From: an uncultured Clostridia bacterium
Lineage (GTDB): Bacteria > Bacillota > Clostridia > Oscillospirales > CAG-272
DNA: 59,901 bases
Direction: 5' to 3'
Assembly: GCA_944381115.1 (NCBI GenBank)
Contig: CALWJV010000003.1
Location: 1-59,901, forward strand
Shown here: positions 1 through 7,976 of the stretch, piece after piece
How positions within the stretch are numbered: the stretch's first letter is position 1
Layout of the letters: every line of letters begins with the position of its first letter
Notes under the pieces: model-generated
Database searches by the model: none
What the model saw: only the letters and a program-made list of their open reading frames with translations
Told to the model about the DNA's origin: nothing
Made by a program: the position numbers and the translations under genes

Positions 1-502
1 GAACTTCGCAGGCGGAACTGCCGTCAGAATGTGCAAGGTTGATCGTGAAAAGCATCCTGAATTTCCTGACGTACCGATAGACGTTTACGATTGGGGTATC
101 GACGTAAATCTCAAAGGACCTTTTTACTTTGCTCATGCGGTACTCTCGCAGATGCGAGAGCAGCAGAGCGGTCTTATTATCAATATCGGCTCGATAACGG
201 GAGCGGAGGGTGACGGCTACGGAATGGACTACCCCACCTCCAAGGCGGGGCTTATGTACGGTCTTACAAAATCTATCGCACAGTTTGGCTCGAAATACGG
301 TATCCGTTGTGTATGTGTTTCACCCGGACCTGTGCTTACCCGTGCGGCTATGGCAAATATGAAAACTCCTTTGGGAAGAGCCGCGGAACCGCAGGAGATA
401 ATCGATCTTATACTTTTTATTGTTTCCGAAAAGGGACAGTTCATAAACGGCGAAAACATCATGATAGACGGTGGAAGAAACGCGATGGGAAGGAAGTGCT
501 GA
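1..502 (+). CDS. SDR-family oxidoreductase, C-terminal part
   Basis: The reading frame is open from the left edge of the window, so the N-terminal cofactor-binding part of this gene lies outside. What remains is a classical short-chain dehydrogenase: a catalytic Ser in INIGS, the Tyr and Lys of the YxxxK motif in DYPTSKAG, the SPGPV segment and the C-terminal FINGENIMIDGG that closes SDR enzymes. It should act as an NAD(P)-dependent alcohol/ketone oxidoreductase in the cytoplasm. It ends one base before the next gene starts, so it is the upstream member of a four-gene operon. The substrate cannot be told from sequence; the dehydroquinase-like neighbour hints at a cyclic polyol or sugar acid. 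Confidence 0.85.
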   Translation, partial: NFAGGTAVRMCKVDREKHPEFPDVPIDVYDWGIDVNLKGPFYFAHAVLSQMREQQSGLIINIGSITGAEGDGYGMDYPTSKAGLMYGLTKSIAQFGSKYGIRCVCVSPGPVLTRAAMANMKTPLGRAAEPQEIIDLILFIVSEKGQFINGENIMIDGGRNAMGRKC

Positions 503-503
503 T

Positions 504-1262
504 ATGAAAAGCAAAACCTTTTTGACATATGAAAGGCCCTTACTCACCTGTATGGTGCAAGCGGATAATCCCGACAGAATAAAAGAGCTTATCGACCTTT
601 CACTCCCGGAGGGAGCAGAGGCTTTTGGAATGCAGTTTTGCCAAATGAAGAAAGAATACAGAAACCAAAAGACCTACAGGGAGCTTTTTGAGTACGCTTC
701 CCCCCTGCCCGTTTACGTGACCAACTACCGAAATCATTTTTCGAACGCAGGAAAATCAGATGACGTACTTGCGGCAGAACTTGTTGAGCTTGCAGAATGC
801 GGAGCTACGCTCTGCGACGTGATGGGCGACTATTTCGACCGTTGCGAAGGTGAGCTGACAATGGATGAAGAGGCTGTAAAAAAGCAAATGAAGCTCATAG
901 ACGAGCTTCACAAGAGAGGTGCGGAGGTGCTGATGTCCTCGCACGTGCTCAAATTCACGCCTGCCGAGCGCGTTCTTGAGATCGCCCGCGAGCACGAAAG
1001 GAGAGGCGCTGATATCTGCAAGATCGTCACAGACGCAGAAAATACCGAACAGCAGATAGAAAATCTGCGCATAATAAATTTGCTTAAGAAAAATTTGAAA
1101 ATACCGTTTTTGTTTCTTTCGGGTGGTGAATGCCATATTATGAGGCGCATTGGCGGCTCACTTGGTTGCTGTATGTACCTGTGCGTACACGAGTACGACG
1201 AATATGCCACCAAGGCACAACCTCTGTTGCACGATATCAAGATCATAAGAGACATACTTTAG
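504..1262 (+). CDS. Type I 3-dehydroquinate dehydratase-like protein
   Basis: A protein of about 252 residues resembling class I dehydroquinases (AroD), (beta/alpha)8 Schiff-base lyases that dehydrate 3-dehydroquinate. The candidate catalytic His is in MSSHVLKFTP and the Schiff-base Lys in GADICKIVT, spaced as in the family. The C-terminal loop (FLSGGECHIMRRIGG) only loosely matches the usual SMG..G..SR motif. I start it at ATG 504, one base after the preceding stop; an in-frame upstream start at 471 would overlap the SDR gene. Because it lies between two SDR genes and a quinone-reductase-like gene rather than among shikimate genes, a catabolic role on a quinate-like or related compound is inferred. 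The substrate is unproven. Confidence 0.7.
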   Translation: MKSKTFLTYERPLLTCMVQADNPDRIKELIDLSLPEGAEAFGMQFCQMKKEYRNQKTYRELFEYASPLPVYVTNYRNHFSNAGKSDDVLAAELVELAECGATLCDVMGDYFDRCEGELTMDEEAVKKQMKLIDELHKRGAEVLMSSHVLKFTPAERVLEIAREHERRGADICKIVTDAENTEQQIENLRIINLLKKNLKIPFLFLSGGECHIMRRIGGSLGCCMYLCVHEYDEYATKAQPLLHDIKIIRDIL

Positions 1263-1280
1263 TTAAGGAGGCAATCTGAT

Positions 1281-2018
1281 ATGAATTTTAACAATAAAGT
1301 TGCACTCGTTACGGGTGCCGCGGTAGGAATCGGACGAGCAACAGCCATTTTGCTTGCACAAAACGGTGCCCAGCTTGTGCTTGTAGACATCAACGGAGAA
1401 AATCTTGATAAGCTAAAAAAGGAACTCTCGGCATATACTGACAAGGTCTTGGCTTTTGTTTGCGATGTTGGCGACGAAGCAACCGTTTATAAAGTGGTTG
1501 AGGCGTCACTGAACGCATTTGGAAAAATCGATATTCTCATAAACAATGCAGCGCTTTGGCGATGCTGGTCATCCTTTTTGGATACCCCAACGGAAGAATG
1601 GAAGAAATTTATTGACATCAACGTAATGGGCACGGTCTATTTCACCAAAGCCGTGTTACCATCCATGCTTGAGCATTCGTGGGGACGCATCATTAACGTC
1701 GCGTCCGTCGCGGGAGTATACGGCAATGCAATGATGGCACATTATTCGGCTACAAAAGGCGCGATCATTGCATTTACCAAGGCTCTCGCAAAGGAAGTGA
1801 CGGACAAGGGCGTTCTTGTAAACAGCGTTTCCCCCGGAAGCGTAAGCCCCTCGGATAACTACAACATTGACCACACGCAAGAAAGCCAGCTCTCCTTTAT
1901 GGGAAGAACGGGCTCGGATAGAGAAAATGCAAATCTCATCTGTTTTCTGGCAAGCGACGAAGCAAGCTATATTTCGGCGCAGAACATTCAGATAGACGGA
2001 TGCAGAAAGAAACAATAA
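1281..2018 (+). CDS. SDR-family NAD(P)-dependent oxidoreductase
   Basis: A complete short-chain dehydrogenase of 245 residues. It has the TGAAVGIG nucleotide loop near residue 11, an Asp after the second strand (LVDIN) that favours NAD over NADP, the NNAA motif, the catalytic Ser in NVASVAG and YSATK with catalytic Tyr and Lys. The C-terminus ends with IQIDGCRKKQ, so the usual final DGG is changed to DGC. A strong ribosome binding site (AAGGAGG) lies about 12 bases upstream of ATG 1281. It follows the dehydroquinase-like gene by 18 bases and precedes the next gene by 12, so it is co-transcribed. Family assignment is firm; the substrate is unknown. Confidence 0.9.
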   Translation: MNFNNKVALVTGAAVGIGRATAILLAQNGAQLVLVDINGENLDKLKKELSAYTDKVLAFVCDVGDEATVYKVVEASLNAFGKIDILINNAALWRCWSSFLDTPTEEWKKFIDINVMGTVYFTKAVLPSMLEHSWGRIINVASVAGVYGNAMMAHYSATKGAIIAFTKALAKEVTDKGVLVNSVSPGSVSPSDNYNIDHTQESQLSFMGRTGSDRENANLICFLASDEASYISAQNIQIDGCRKKQ

Positions 2019-2030
2019 AAGGAGTATGTT

Positions 2031-3014
2031 GTGAAAGCAATACTTGTAAATGAAGATAGAAGTCTTAGATGGGACAACGTTCCCGATCCTATAATAAAGG
2101 ATGACGAGGTGCTCGTTAAAATCGAGGCAGCGGCACTCAACCGCGCTGACCTGATGCAAAGAGAGGGAGATTATCCCCCGCCCGCGGGATGCCCGGAATG
2201 GATGGGGCTTGAAATTGCGGGAACGATCGTTGAAATTGGTGATGAGGTAAAGAAAAAATCGAATTGGAAGACCGGCGATAAGGTTTGCGCCCTTCTTGGC
2301 GGCGGCGGATACGCTGAATATGTTTCCGTGAAGTATGATATGTGCATGCCCGTGCCGAAAAATTGCTCTATGGTTGAAGCGGCTGCAATTCCCGAGGCGT
2401 TCGCTACAGCGTACCTCAATTTGTTTATAGAAGGAAATATCAAAAAAGGTAACACGCTCCTTATGAACGCAGGGGCATCAGGACTTGCAAGTGTTATAAT
2501 TCCTATGGCAAAAGCATTCGGTGTGAGAGTTATAACCACAGTCCTTAGTGACAAAATTGCAAACAGTATTAGTCATTTAGGTGCAGATAGAGTGGTTGTA
2601 ACCACCAAAGAGGACATATCGCTTGTTTTAAAAGAGGAGCTTGAAAACGGACATGGTGTTGACGTAGCCATTGACTGCCTTGGCGGCGAGATAATGGGAA
2701 AGTGCATCCATTATCTCACACATGGTGCAAGATGGATAATGATAGCCGCACTTGCAGGTACCAAAACCGAAATTGACTTAAAAAACATCTACGTCAGAAA
2801 CGTGAGAATTATTGGAAGCACCCTGCGTTCCCGCACGCCTGCGGTAAAAGCGGAAATCCTTGCAGGAATCGTCAGCGACGTTTATCCCAAGATCGAGTCG
2901 GGAGATGTGAAGCCTACCATATATAAGGTATTACCGATCACCGAAGCCGAGGCGGCGCATGACATTCTTTATCGCGGCGAAAACGTGGGCAAGGTCGTTT
3001 TAACGGTAAAGTAA
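2031..3014 (+). CDS. Zinc-free medium-chain dehydrogenase, quinone oxidoreductase-like
   Basis: A 327-residue protein of the medium-chain dehydrogenase/reductase family, closest in layout to NADPH:quinone oxidoreductases of the PIG3/QOR type. The N-terminal GroES-like part includes NRADLMQREGDYPPP, and the Rossmann part has NAGASGLASVIIPMAKAFG instead of a typical GxGxxG. No cysteine-based zinc ligands are seen. The start is GTG at 2031, chosen because AAAAGGAG at about 2017-2024 sits at the right distance and no ATG is available. It is the last gene of the operon, followed by a terminator hairpin at 3057-3080. Probably reduces a quinone or enone product of its neighbours (inference). Confidence 0.85.
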   Translation: MKAILVNEDRSLRWDNVPDPIIKDDEVLVKIEAAALNRADLMQREGDYPPPAGCPEWMGLEIAGTIVEIGDEVKKKSNWKTGDKVCALLGGGGYAEYVSVKYDMCMPVPKNCSMVEAAAIPEAFATAYLNLFIEGNIKKGNTLLMNAGASGLASVIIPMAKAFGVRVITTVLSDKIANSISHLGADRVVVTTKEDISLVLKEELENGHGVDVAIDCLGGEIMGKCIHYLTHGARWIMIAALAGTKTEIDLKNIYVRNVRIIGSTLRSRTPAVKAEILAGIVSDVYPKIESGDVKPTIYKVLPITEAEAAHDILYRGENVGKVVLTVK

Positions 3015-3056
3015 CGAAAAAAGGGAGGTGAAGGTTCACTTCTACTCCCTTGCCCG

Positions 3057-3080
3057 AAAATGCCGTTTGGCATCTTTTTT
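3057..3080 (+). terminator. Rho-independent terminator of the SDR operon
   Basis: Short hairpin ATGCC-GTTT-GGCAT followed by CTTTTTTG, about 45 bases after the stop of the quinone-reductase-like gene. Just before it, AGGGAG at 3022-3027 can pair with CTCCCT at 3045-3050, giving a second, weaker hairpin. Confidence 0.75.
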
Positions 3081-3256
3081 GTCAAGACGCGTCGGAGGAG
3101 CCACCCGGAATCCGCCCTCCCATCCGGTCGGCGGGGGTACGACCCGGAGCGGCGGGACGCCCTTTTCTCTCCCGCCCGTGGCGACGGCAGAGCACATAGG
3201 ACGCAGGGGCTGGTTTTTCCGCCGCGCCCGGTCCGATCAGGGGGTAGCGCTCCGCG
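3081..3256. other. GC-rich non-coding patch between operon and tRNAs
   Basis: About 175 bases of conspicuously GC-rich sequence, unlike the coding DNA to the left and the AT-rich DNA to the right. It is open in several frames on both strands, but these frames run through the tRNA genes next to it, have no ribosome binding site and encode only low-complexity Arg/Gly/Pro-rich peptides, so I do not call a gene. It could be a dispersed repeat, a structured RNA or a remnant of a mobile element. No function can be assigned. Confidence 0.5.
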
Positions 3257-3283
3257 AAAAAAGCACCCCTTCTGGGGTGCTTT
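3257..3283 (-). terminator. Terminator of the five-tRNA operon
   Basis: On the minus strand, immediately after the tRNA-Cys gene, AAAGCACCCC-AGAA-GGGGTGCTTT forms a perfect 10-bp hairpin followed by a run of T. This ends the minus-strand tRNA transcript. Confidence 0.85.
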
Positions 3284-3284
3284 G

Positions 3285-3359
3285 TGGAGGCGCCACCCGG
3301 ATTCGGACCGGGGGATAAAGGTTTTGCAGACCTCTGCCTTACCTCTTGGCTATGGCGCC
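3285..3359 (-). tRNA. tRNA-Cys (GCA)
   Basis: The minus strand folds as a cloverleaf with a 7-bp acceptor stem beginning GGCGCCA, anticodon loop TCTGCAAAA with anticodon GCA, a T-arm GGTCCGAATCC and an encoded CCA end (3285-3287). It is the last tRNA of the operon. Confidence 0.93.
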
Positions 3360-3370
3360 GTTTTTTAAGA

Positions 3371-3401
3371 ATTGGCACACCACACGGTGTGCCAATTTTT
3401 T
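3371..3401 (+). terminator. Strong hairpin with T-run between tRNA-Cys and tRNA-Gly
   Basis: An 11-bp perfect inverted repeat ATTGGCACACC / GGTGTGCCAAT with an ACAC loop, followed on the plus strand by TTTTTT. On the minus strand, where the tRNAs are transcribed, no T-run follows. As a terminator it would therefore act on plus-strand readthrough; on the tRNA transcript it would be a structured spacer for processing. Confidence 0.6.
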
Positions 3402-3402
3402 A

Positions 3403-3478
3403 TGGAGCGGATTACGGGGCTCGAACCCGCCACCTCGACCTTGGCAAGGTCGCGCTCTACCAAATGAGCTAAATCCGC
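3403..3478 (-). tRNA. tRNA-Gly (GCC)
   Basis: Minus-strand cloverleaf with acceptor stem GCGGATT/AATCCGC, anticodon stem-loop GACCTTGCCAAGGTC giving anticodon GCC, T-loop GGGTTCGAGCCC and an encoded CCA. Confidence 0.95.
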
Positions 3479-3481
3479 ATG

Positions 3482-3557
3482 TGGTGCCTCCGGTCGGAAT
3501 CGAACCAACGACACGGGGATTTTCAGTCCCCTGCTCTACCGACTGAGCTACAGAGGC
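3482..3557 (-). tRNA. tRNA-Phe (GAA)
   Basis: Minus-strand cloverleaf with acceptor stem GCCTCTG, anticodon stem-loop GGGGACTGAAAATCCCC giving anticodon GAA, T-loop GGTTCGATTCC and an encoded CCA. Confidence 0.95.
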
Positions 3558-3572
3558 TTATCATAAAAAAAA

Positions 3573-3649
3573 TGGCGACCCGAAGGGGACTCGAACCCCT
3601 GACCTCTAGCGTGACAGGCTAGCGTTCTAACCAACTGAACTACCGGGCC
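3573..3649 (-). tRNA. tRNA-Asp (GTC)
   Basis: Minus-strand cloverleaf of 77 bases with acceptor stem GGCCCGG, anticodon loop CCTGTCACG giving anticodon GTC, T-loop GGGTTCGAGTCCC and an encoded CCA. Confidence 0.95.
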
Positions 3650-3652
3650 ACA

Positions 3653-3728
3653 TGGTGGGAACAACAGGGCTCGAACCTGTGACCCCTTGCTTGTAAGGCA
3701 AGTGCTCTCCCAGCTGAGCTATGCTCCC
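3653..3728 (-). tRNA. tRNA-Val (TAC)
   Basis: Minus-strand cloverleaf with acceptor stem GGGAGCA, anticodon stem-loop CTTGCCTTACAAGCAAG giving anticodon TAC, T-loop AGGTTCGAGCCCT and an encoded CCA. It is the promoter-proximal tRNA of the operon. Confidence 0.95.
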
Positions 3729-3760
3729 ATAATGCTTGCATTCTTTCTGCGACGTTGATT

Positions 3761-3789
3761 ATTATATCATAATTTTTTTGCTTTGTCAA
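3761..3789 (-). promoter_or_regulatory. Promoter of the tRNA operon
   Basis: On the minus strand TTGACA (3789-3784) and TATAAT (3766-3761) are separated by 17 bases, a perfect vegetative sigma-A promoter. It lies about 35 bases upstream of tRNA-Val, as expected for a stable RNA promoter. Confidence 0.9.
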
Positions 3790-4054
3790 TACCTTTTTAA
3801 TTTTTTTTTTTACTTTTTAAAAAAAAGTTTTGTTATTGAATTTTTCATTATTTTTAATTTATTCTTCATTTTATTATATTCAGAATACAGATTAAAATAT
3901 ACTTCTTATAAGTAAAGATTGATATAAAATTACATTAAATTTTAAATTCATTTACTTTGTATGGCTATTTGCATTAAAATTTAAAATAATTATTTAATTA
4001 TTTATGCAGTTATATGATTCATGATTTATTAACAGTTTATATATATTAAACAAC

Positions 4055-4083
4055 TTGCTAAAATATGTATTAAATAATATAAT
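4055..4083 (+). promoter_or_regulatory. Promoter of the Na+-pump decarboxylase operon
   Basis: TTGCTA (4055-4060) and TATAAT (4078-4083) with 17-base spacing, about 115 bases upstream of the first gene. The surrounding 3790-4197 stretch is extremely AT-rich and otherwise holds no gene; a second TATAAT at 4089-4094 has no good -35 partner. Confidence 0.65.
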
Positions 4084-4197
4084 TTAATTATAATGGGATA
4101 AAATGGTTTTTATAAAAATTTAAAGTTAAAATTTTCTATAACCACCTTTTAAATATGTTATAAAAAATTAAAATAAATTGCAGATGGAGGAATAAAA

Positions 4198-5610
4198 ATG
4201 GCAACAAACAAAAGTAAGACCGTAAGTGAACTTCGCGAACAACTTAATGCCGAAAGTCAAGCAAATTCATTTATCGAATCGCTGTTTGACGAAGGAACTT
4301 TTGTTCAACTCGGTGCTTATGTAAAACAGTCAACAACTGCCGCTGACACCGGTGACAAAGCAAGCGATTTTGAGGGAGTGATTACCGGTTACGGAGCAAT
4401 TGACGGAAGGCTTATTTTTATATTTGTTCAGGACAGTTCCAGAATGAAGGGCGCATTCGGTGAATTACATGCAAGAAAAATATGCTCTGTTTATGATATG
4501 GCTATGAAGGCCGGGGCTCCTATAATCGGAGTTTTTGATTCTTGCGGAGCAAAAATCGAAGAAGGTATTGCTGCTATGTCAGCATATGCATCTGTTATGA
4601 AAAAATCTTCCGATGCATCGGGATTTATTCCGCAGATAGCCGTTATAAACGGCGTTTGTGCCGGAATTGCTGCAATATTTGCGGCAATGAGTGATTTTAT
4701 AATTGCTTCTGAAACTGCCGATATGTATGTAACGTCTCCCTTCCTCTTTCCTAACGGTAAAAAGGAGATAAATACAATAGAAAAAATGGCTGAGTCCGGT
4801 ATTTGCGATATAGTTTGCAAAGAAAGCGAAATCACTGAAAAAATTAAACAACTTTTAAGTTTTCTTCCGGAAAATTCAGAAAGTGAAGCGATCATTGAAA
4901 ATGACGATGATCTTAACCGTCTTACTCCTGAACTCGAAAATTCTGTTAAAAGCGGAGATATGATCTCGGTCATCAATGCGGTAGCGGATAACGGACGCGT
5001 TTTGGAAGTAGCATCTTCCTATGCCCCGGAAATGATATGTTCATTTATTTCTGTCGGCGGTTATTCATGTGGAGTCGTTGCAAACAATCCATCGGTAAAG
5101 CACGGTGCCCTTACACCCGCAGCGGCTGATAAAGCATCAGGATTTGTAAATCTTTGTACATCTTTCGGCATTCCTGTAATTACTTTTGTTGATTCCGTCG
5201 GAACTGATGGTACAATCGAAAACGAAAGTAACTATGCTTCTTCTCTTGCTTCTCTTGCGTTTTCTTACGCACAGGCAGAGTCTCCTGTTATAACTGTTAT
5301 TACAGGTAAGGCATACGGCGTATGCGGAACTGTTTTCGGCGCTAAGAGCGTAGGCGCAGATATTGTTTATGCAACCGAAAACGCGGTCATAAGTGCCATG
5401 GCTCCCGAGGCCGCTGTTTCTTTCCTTTATGGTAAAGAGGCCGCAAAATCTGAAGATCCTGAGAAATTTAAAAATGAAAAAATTGCTGAGTGGGTGAATG
5501 ATAGCGCATCTGCTATTGCGGCAGCAAAAACCGGCGCCGTTGACGATATAATCACTACTGAGCAACTCCGTCAACGTATCTGCACGGCAATTGAAATGAT
5601 GAACGCTTAA
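4198..5610 (+). CDS. Biotin-dependent acyl-CoA carboxyltransferase subunit (MmdA/12S-like), divergent
   Basis: A 470-residue protein with two crotonase-like halves, as in methylmalonyl-CoA decarboxylase alpha and the 12S subunit of transcarboxylase. The N-half shows DFEGVITGYGAIDGR, FDSCGAKIEEG and IPQIAVINGVCAG; the C-half shows VVANNPSVKHG, DKASGF and VITGKAYG. Such subunits move a carboxyl group from an acyl-CoA to protein-bound biotin. Two oxyanion-hole motifs differ from the usual form: CAGG reads CAGI and KAYGG reads KAYGV, and the protein is about 40 residues short of the usual length. ATG 4198 has GGAGG upstream. It opens an operon with gamma, biotin carrier, beta and oxaloacetate-type subunits. 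The true acyl-CoA substrate is unsure. Confidence 0.8.
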   Translation: MATNKSKTVSELREQLNAESQANSFIESLFDEGTFVQLGAYVKQSTTAADTGDKASDFEGVITGYGAIDGRLIFIFVQDSSRMKGAFGELHARKICSVYDMAMKAGAPIIGVFDSCGAKIEEGIAAMSAYASVMKKSSDASGFIPQIAVINGVCAGIAAIFAAMSDFIIASETADMYVTSPFLFPNGKKEINTIEKMAESGICDIVCKESEITEKIKQLLSFLPENSESEAIIENDDDLNRLTPELENSVKSGDMISVINAVADNGRVLEVASSYAPEMICSFISVGGYSCGVVANNPSVKHGALTPAAADKASGFVNLCTSFGIPVITFVDSVGTDGTIENESNYASSLASLAFSYAQAESPVITVITGKAYGVCGTVFGAKSVGADIVYATENAVISAMAPEAAVSFLYGKEAAKSEDPEKFKNEKIAEWVNDSASAIAAAKTGAVDDIITTEQLRQRICTAIEMMNA

Positions 5611-5628
5611 CAGAAAGGAATATTCATA

Positions 5629-6027
5629 ATGCAAGGTTTAAAATATTTAGCCGAAACTACCGGATTCAAAGATACCTACGGGGATAACTTTTGGGCAAGG
5701 TTTGTTGAAAAAGGCATACCGACTGCAATACTCGGAATGTTAACTGTTTTTGTTGTTTTGTCGCTAATTTGGGGTTGCCTTGAGATTTTCAGATATGTTT
5801 TTTATACGTTGCCGGAAAGAAATAAAAATAACGAAAAAAAAGAAAGCACTGTAAAAGAGTCTGTTACCGCTCCGGAGGTTTATGAAGAAATTTCTGATGA
5901 TGACGGTGAAGTCGTTGCTGCTATAATTGCGGCTATTACAGCGGCAAGATCCGAGGAAAGTTCTGTGAGCGGTTTAAAACCCGGAGGATTTAGAGTCGTA
6001 TCGTTCAGAAAAAGAGCGAAAAAGTAA
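5629..6027 (+). CDS. Na+-translocating decarboxylase gamma subunit (OadG family)
   Basis: A 132-residue protein with one membrane helix at about residues 31-55 (PTAILGMLTVFVVLSLIWG), a charged linker and the C-terminal GGFRVVSFRKRAKK typical of OadG/MmdD proteins. The gamma subunit anchors the carboxyltransferase to the membrane beta subunit and helps assemble the pump. It lies 18 bases after the first carboxyltransferase gene with an AAGGAA ribosome binding site. After it comes about 170 bases without a gene, containing a small hairpin GTCGC/GCGAC at 6167-6182 just ahead of the biotin carrier gene. Confidence 0.85.
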   Translation: MQGLKYLAETTGFKDTYGDNFWARFVEKGIPTAILGMLTVFVVLSLIWGCLEIFRYVFYTLPERNKNNEKKESTVKESVTAPEVYEEISDDDGEVVAAIIAAITAARSEESSVSGLKPGGFRVVSFRKRAKK

Positions 6028-6198
6028 TGATTTTGCTTTTGAAAAGAAGCTTGGTGTTTTTGAATAACATTGAATAACATAAAATAAAAATCAATTATCG
6101 TTATTCTAAAGTTTAAAATCTATAATTATCAAATGTCGAAATACTGAAAATAATTTAATTTACTGTGTCGCCAAAGAGCGACGGAAATGGAGAAAGTT

Positions 6199-6597
6199 AT
6201 GAAAAAGTACAATGTGACCGTAAATGGGACTTTATATGAAGTTGAAGTAGAGGAAATCGGAGAAGCACCAGTTCCTGTTGCTTATGCTCCGGCAACAGAG
6301 GCGCCTAAAGCGGCTCCAGCACCTGTATCAAAACCAGTAGCGCCTAAAGCGGCTCCCAAAGCAACTTCAAGCGGATCTGTCGGTGCAATAAAAATTGAAG
6401 CCCCAATGCCTGGAACTATTACAAAAATAGCGGTCAAGGCAGGAGATACCGTAAAAGCCGGTGATACTCTTCTTTCATTTGAAGCAATGAAAATGGAGCA
6501 GGAAATTAAGGCTCCTCAGGACGGAACAATTGCCGGTGTACACATATCCCAAGGTGCATCCATGAATCAGGGTGATCTTCTTGTATCAATGAACTGA
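6199..6597 (+). CDS. Biotin carrier protein of the decarboxylase (biotinyl domain)
   Basis: About 132 residues: a short N-terminal part (MKKYNVTVNG), a Pro/Ala-rich flexible linker and a C-terminal biotinyl/lipoyl domain. The biotin-accepting Lys is in EAMKMEQ, preceded by the GTITKIAVKAGDTV turn. I start it at ATG 6199 because GGAG at 6189-6192 is correctly spaced; the in-frame ATG at 6187 lacks a site. It carries carboxyl groups from the carboxyltransferase subunit or subunits to the membrane beta subunit. A single carrier gene is present for two carboxyltransferase genes. Confidence 0.93.
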   Translation: MKKYNVTVNGTLYEVEVEEIGEAPVPVAYAPATEAPKAAPAPVSKPVAPKAAPKATSSGSVGAIKIEAPMPGTITKIAVKAGDTVKAGDTLLSFEAMKMEQEIKAPQDGTIAGVHISQGASMNQGDLLVSMN

Positions 6598-6645
6598 TAA
6601 TAAATACAAGAATATCTAACCCTATGAAAGGAAAATTAACAGAAA

Positions 6646-7938
6646 ATGATACAGTCAATTACTAAATTTATTGAAAGTACCGGTATATATCAGCTTTTCG
6701 GAAAACAGGATGCAACAACAATATTTAAATATATTGCCATGTATGTTATTATCGGTGGTCTTTTTTATCTTGCCTTGGTTAAAAAATTTGAACCGCTGCT
6801 GCTTGTCTCAATTGCTTTCGGCATGCTTCTCTCAAACCTACCCGGTGCATTGTCAACAAATGTCTTCCATATGGATTTCTTTATCTCTGCGGCAACCGAT
6901 GCAACCGGTAATATTATAAACCCACTCACTGAAGAACTTGCAAGGTGGTTTGCAGAAGCAGAGGTCGACCCTACAAATATTTCGCTTGTTGATTCTGTTA
7001 AGCTGGTGTTTTTGCATGGCGGGCTTGTCGATTACCTTTATCTCGGAGTCAAAACAGGTATATATCCGTCACTTATTTTCCTTGGAATCGGTGCAATGAC
7101 AGATTTCTCTGCGCTTATTGCAAATCCTAAAAATCTTCTTATGGGTGCAGCAGCACAACTTGGAGTATTTGTCGCATTTCTCGGTTCTATTTTGCTTGGG
7201 TTTGACCTTCTTGAAGCATCTGCGATTGGAATAATAGGCGGTGCCGATGGACCTACCGCAATTCTTGTTACAAAAATACTTGCACCACACTTGCTTGGTG
7301 CAATAGCAATAGCGGCATATTCTTACATGGCACTTATCCCGATCATACAGCCGCCGTTTATGAGATTGCTTACAACAAAAAAGGAAAGAATGATAGAAAT
7401 GAAGACGCTTCGTCCGGTCTCAAAGATTGAAAAAATTCTTTTCCCGATCATTGTTACATTTATTGTTTGTCTTATTGTTCCGGATGCTACTCCGCTTGTC
7501 GGTTTCCTTATGCTCGGTAACCTCTTTACCGTTTGCGGAGTGACTGACCGTCTTTCCAAAACAGCACAAAATGAACTTATAAATATAATAACAATTATGC
7601 TTGGAGTTTCGGTAGGTGCTACCGCAAATGCAGTAAATTTCCTTGCGCTGGATACGGTAAAGGTCATTATTTTAGGTCTATGCGCATTCATTATATCTAC
7701 ATGCGGCGGACTCCTTTTTGGTAAATTTATGTGCTTTGTTACAAAAGGCAAAATTAATCCGCTTATAGGCAGTGCCGGTGTTTCCGCTGTTCCGATGGCA
7801 GCAAGGGTTTCTCAGATTGAAGGACAAAAAGAAAATCCGAAAAACTTCCTTCTTATGCACGCTATGGGACCGAATGTTGCGGGAGTTATCGGATCTGCTG
7901 TTGCGGCAGGTGTACTTCTCAGTTGTTTTAATTGGTAA
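6646..7938 (+). CDS. Na+-translocating decarboxylase beta subunit (OadB/GcdB family)
   Basis: A 430-residue polytopic membrane protein. It has the family signature GGADGPTAI around residue 200, the segment GNLFTVCGVTDRL and the C-terminal GPNVAGVIGSAVAAG. The beta subunit decarboxylates carboxybiotin and couples this to Na+ export, giving a sodium motive force. It is encoded between the biotin carrier and the oxaloacetate-type carboxyltransferase. Assignment to the family is firm; which physiological decarboxylation drives it depends on the two carboxyltransferase genes flanking the pump. Confidence 0.93.
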   Translation: MIQSITKFIESTGIYQLFGKQDATTIFKYIAMYVIIGGLFYLALVKKFEPLLLVSIAFGMLLSNLPGALSTNVFHMDFFISAATDATGNIINPLTEELARWFAEAEVDPTNISLVDSVKLVFLHGGLVDYLYLGVKTGIYPSLIFLGIGAMTDFSALIANPKNLLMGAAAQLGVFVAFLGSILLGFDLLEASAIGIIGGADGPTAILVTKILAPHLLGAIAIAAYSYMALIPIIQPPFMRLLTTKKERMIEMKTLRPVSKIEKILFPIIVTFIVCLIVPDATPLVGFLMLGNLFTVCGVTDRLSKTAQNELINIITIMLGVSVGATANAVNFLALDTVKVIILGLCAFIISTCGGLLFGKFMCFVTKGKINPLIGSAGVSAVPMAARVSQIEGQKENPKNFLLMHAMGPNVAGVIGSAVAAGVLLSCFNW

Positions 7939-7976
7939 GTAGTTAAATCGAAATATACGAAAGGTTGGTTAATATA

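Noticed and set aside
3028..3546. Overlapping open frames on both strands across the GC-rich patch and tRNA genes
   Set aside because: They run through tRNA-Cys, tRNA-Gly and tRNA-Phe, have no ribosome binding sites and give low-complexity peptides.
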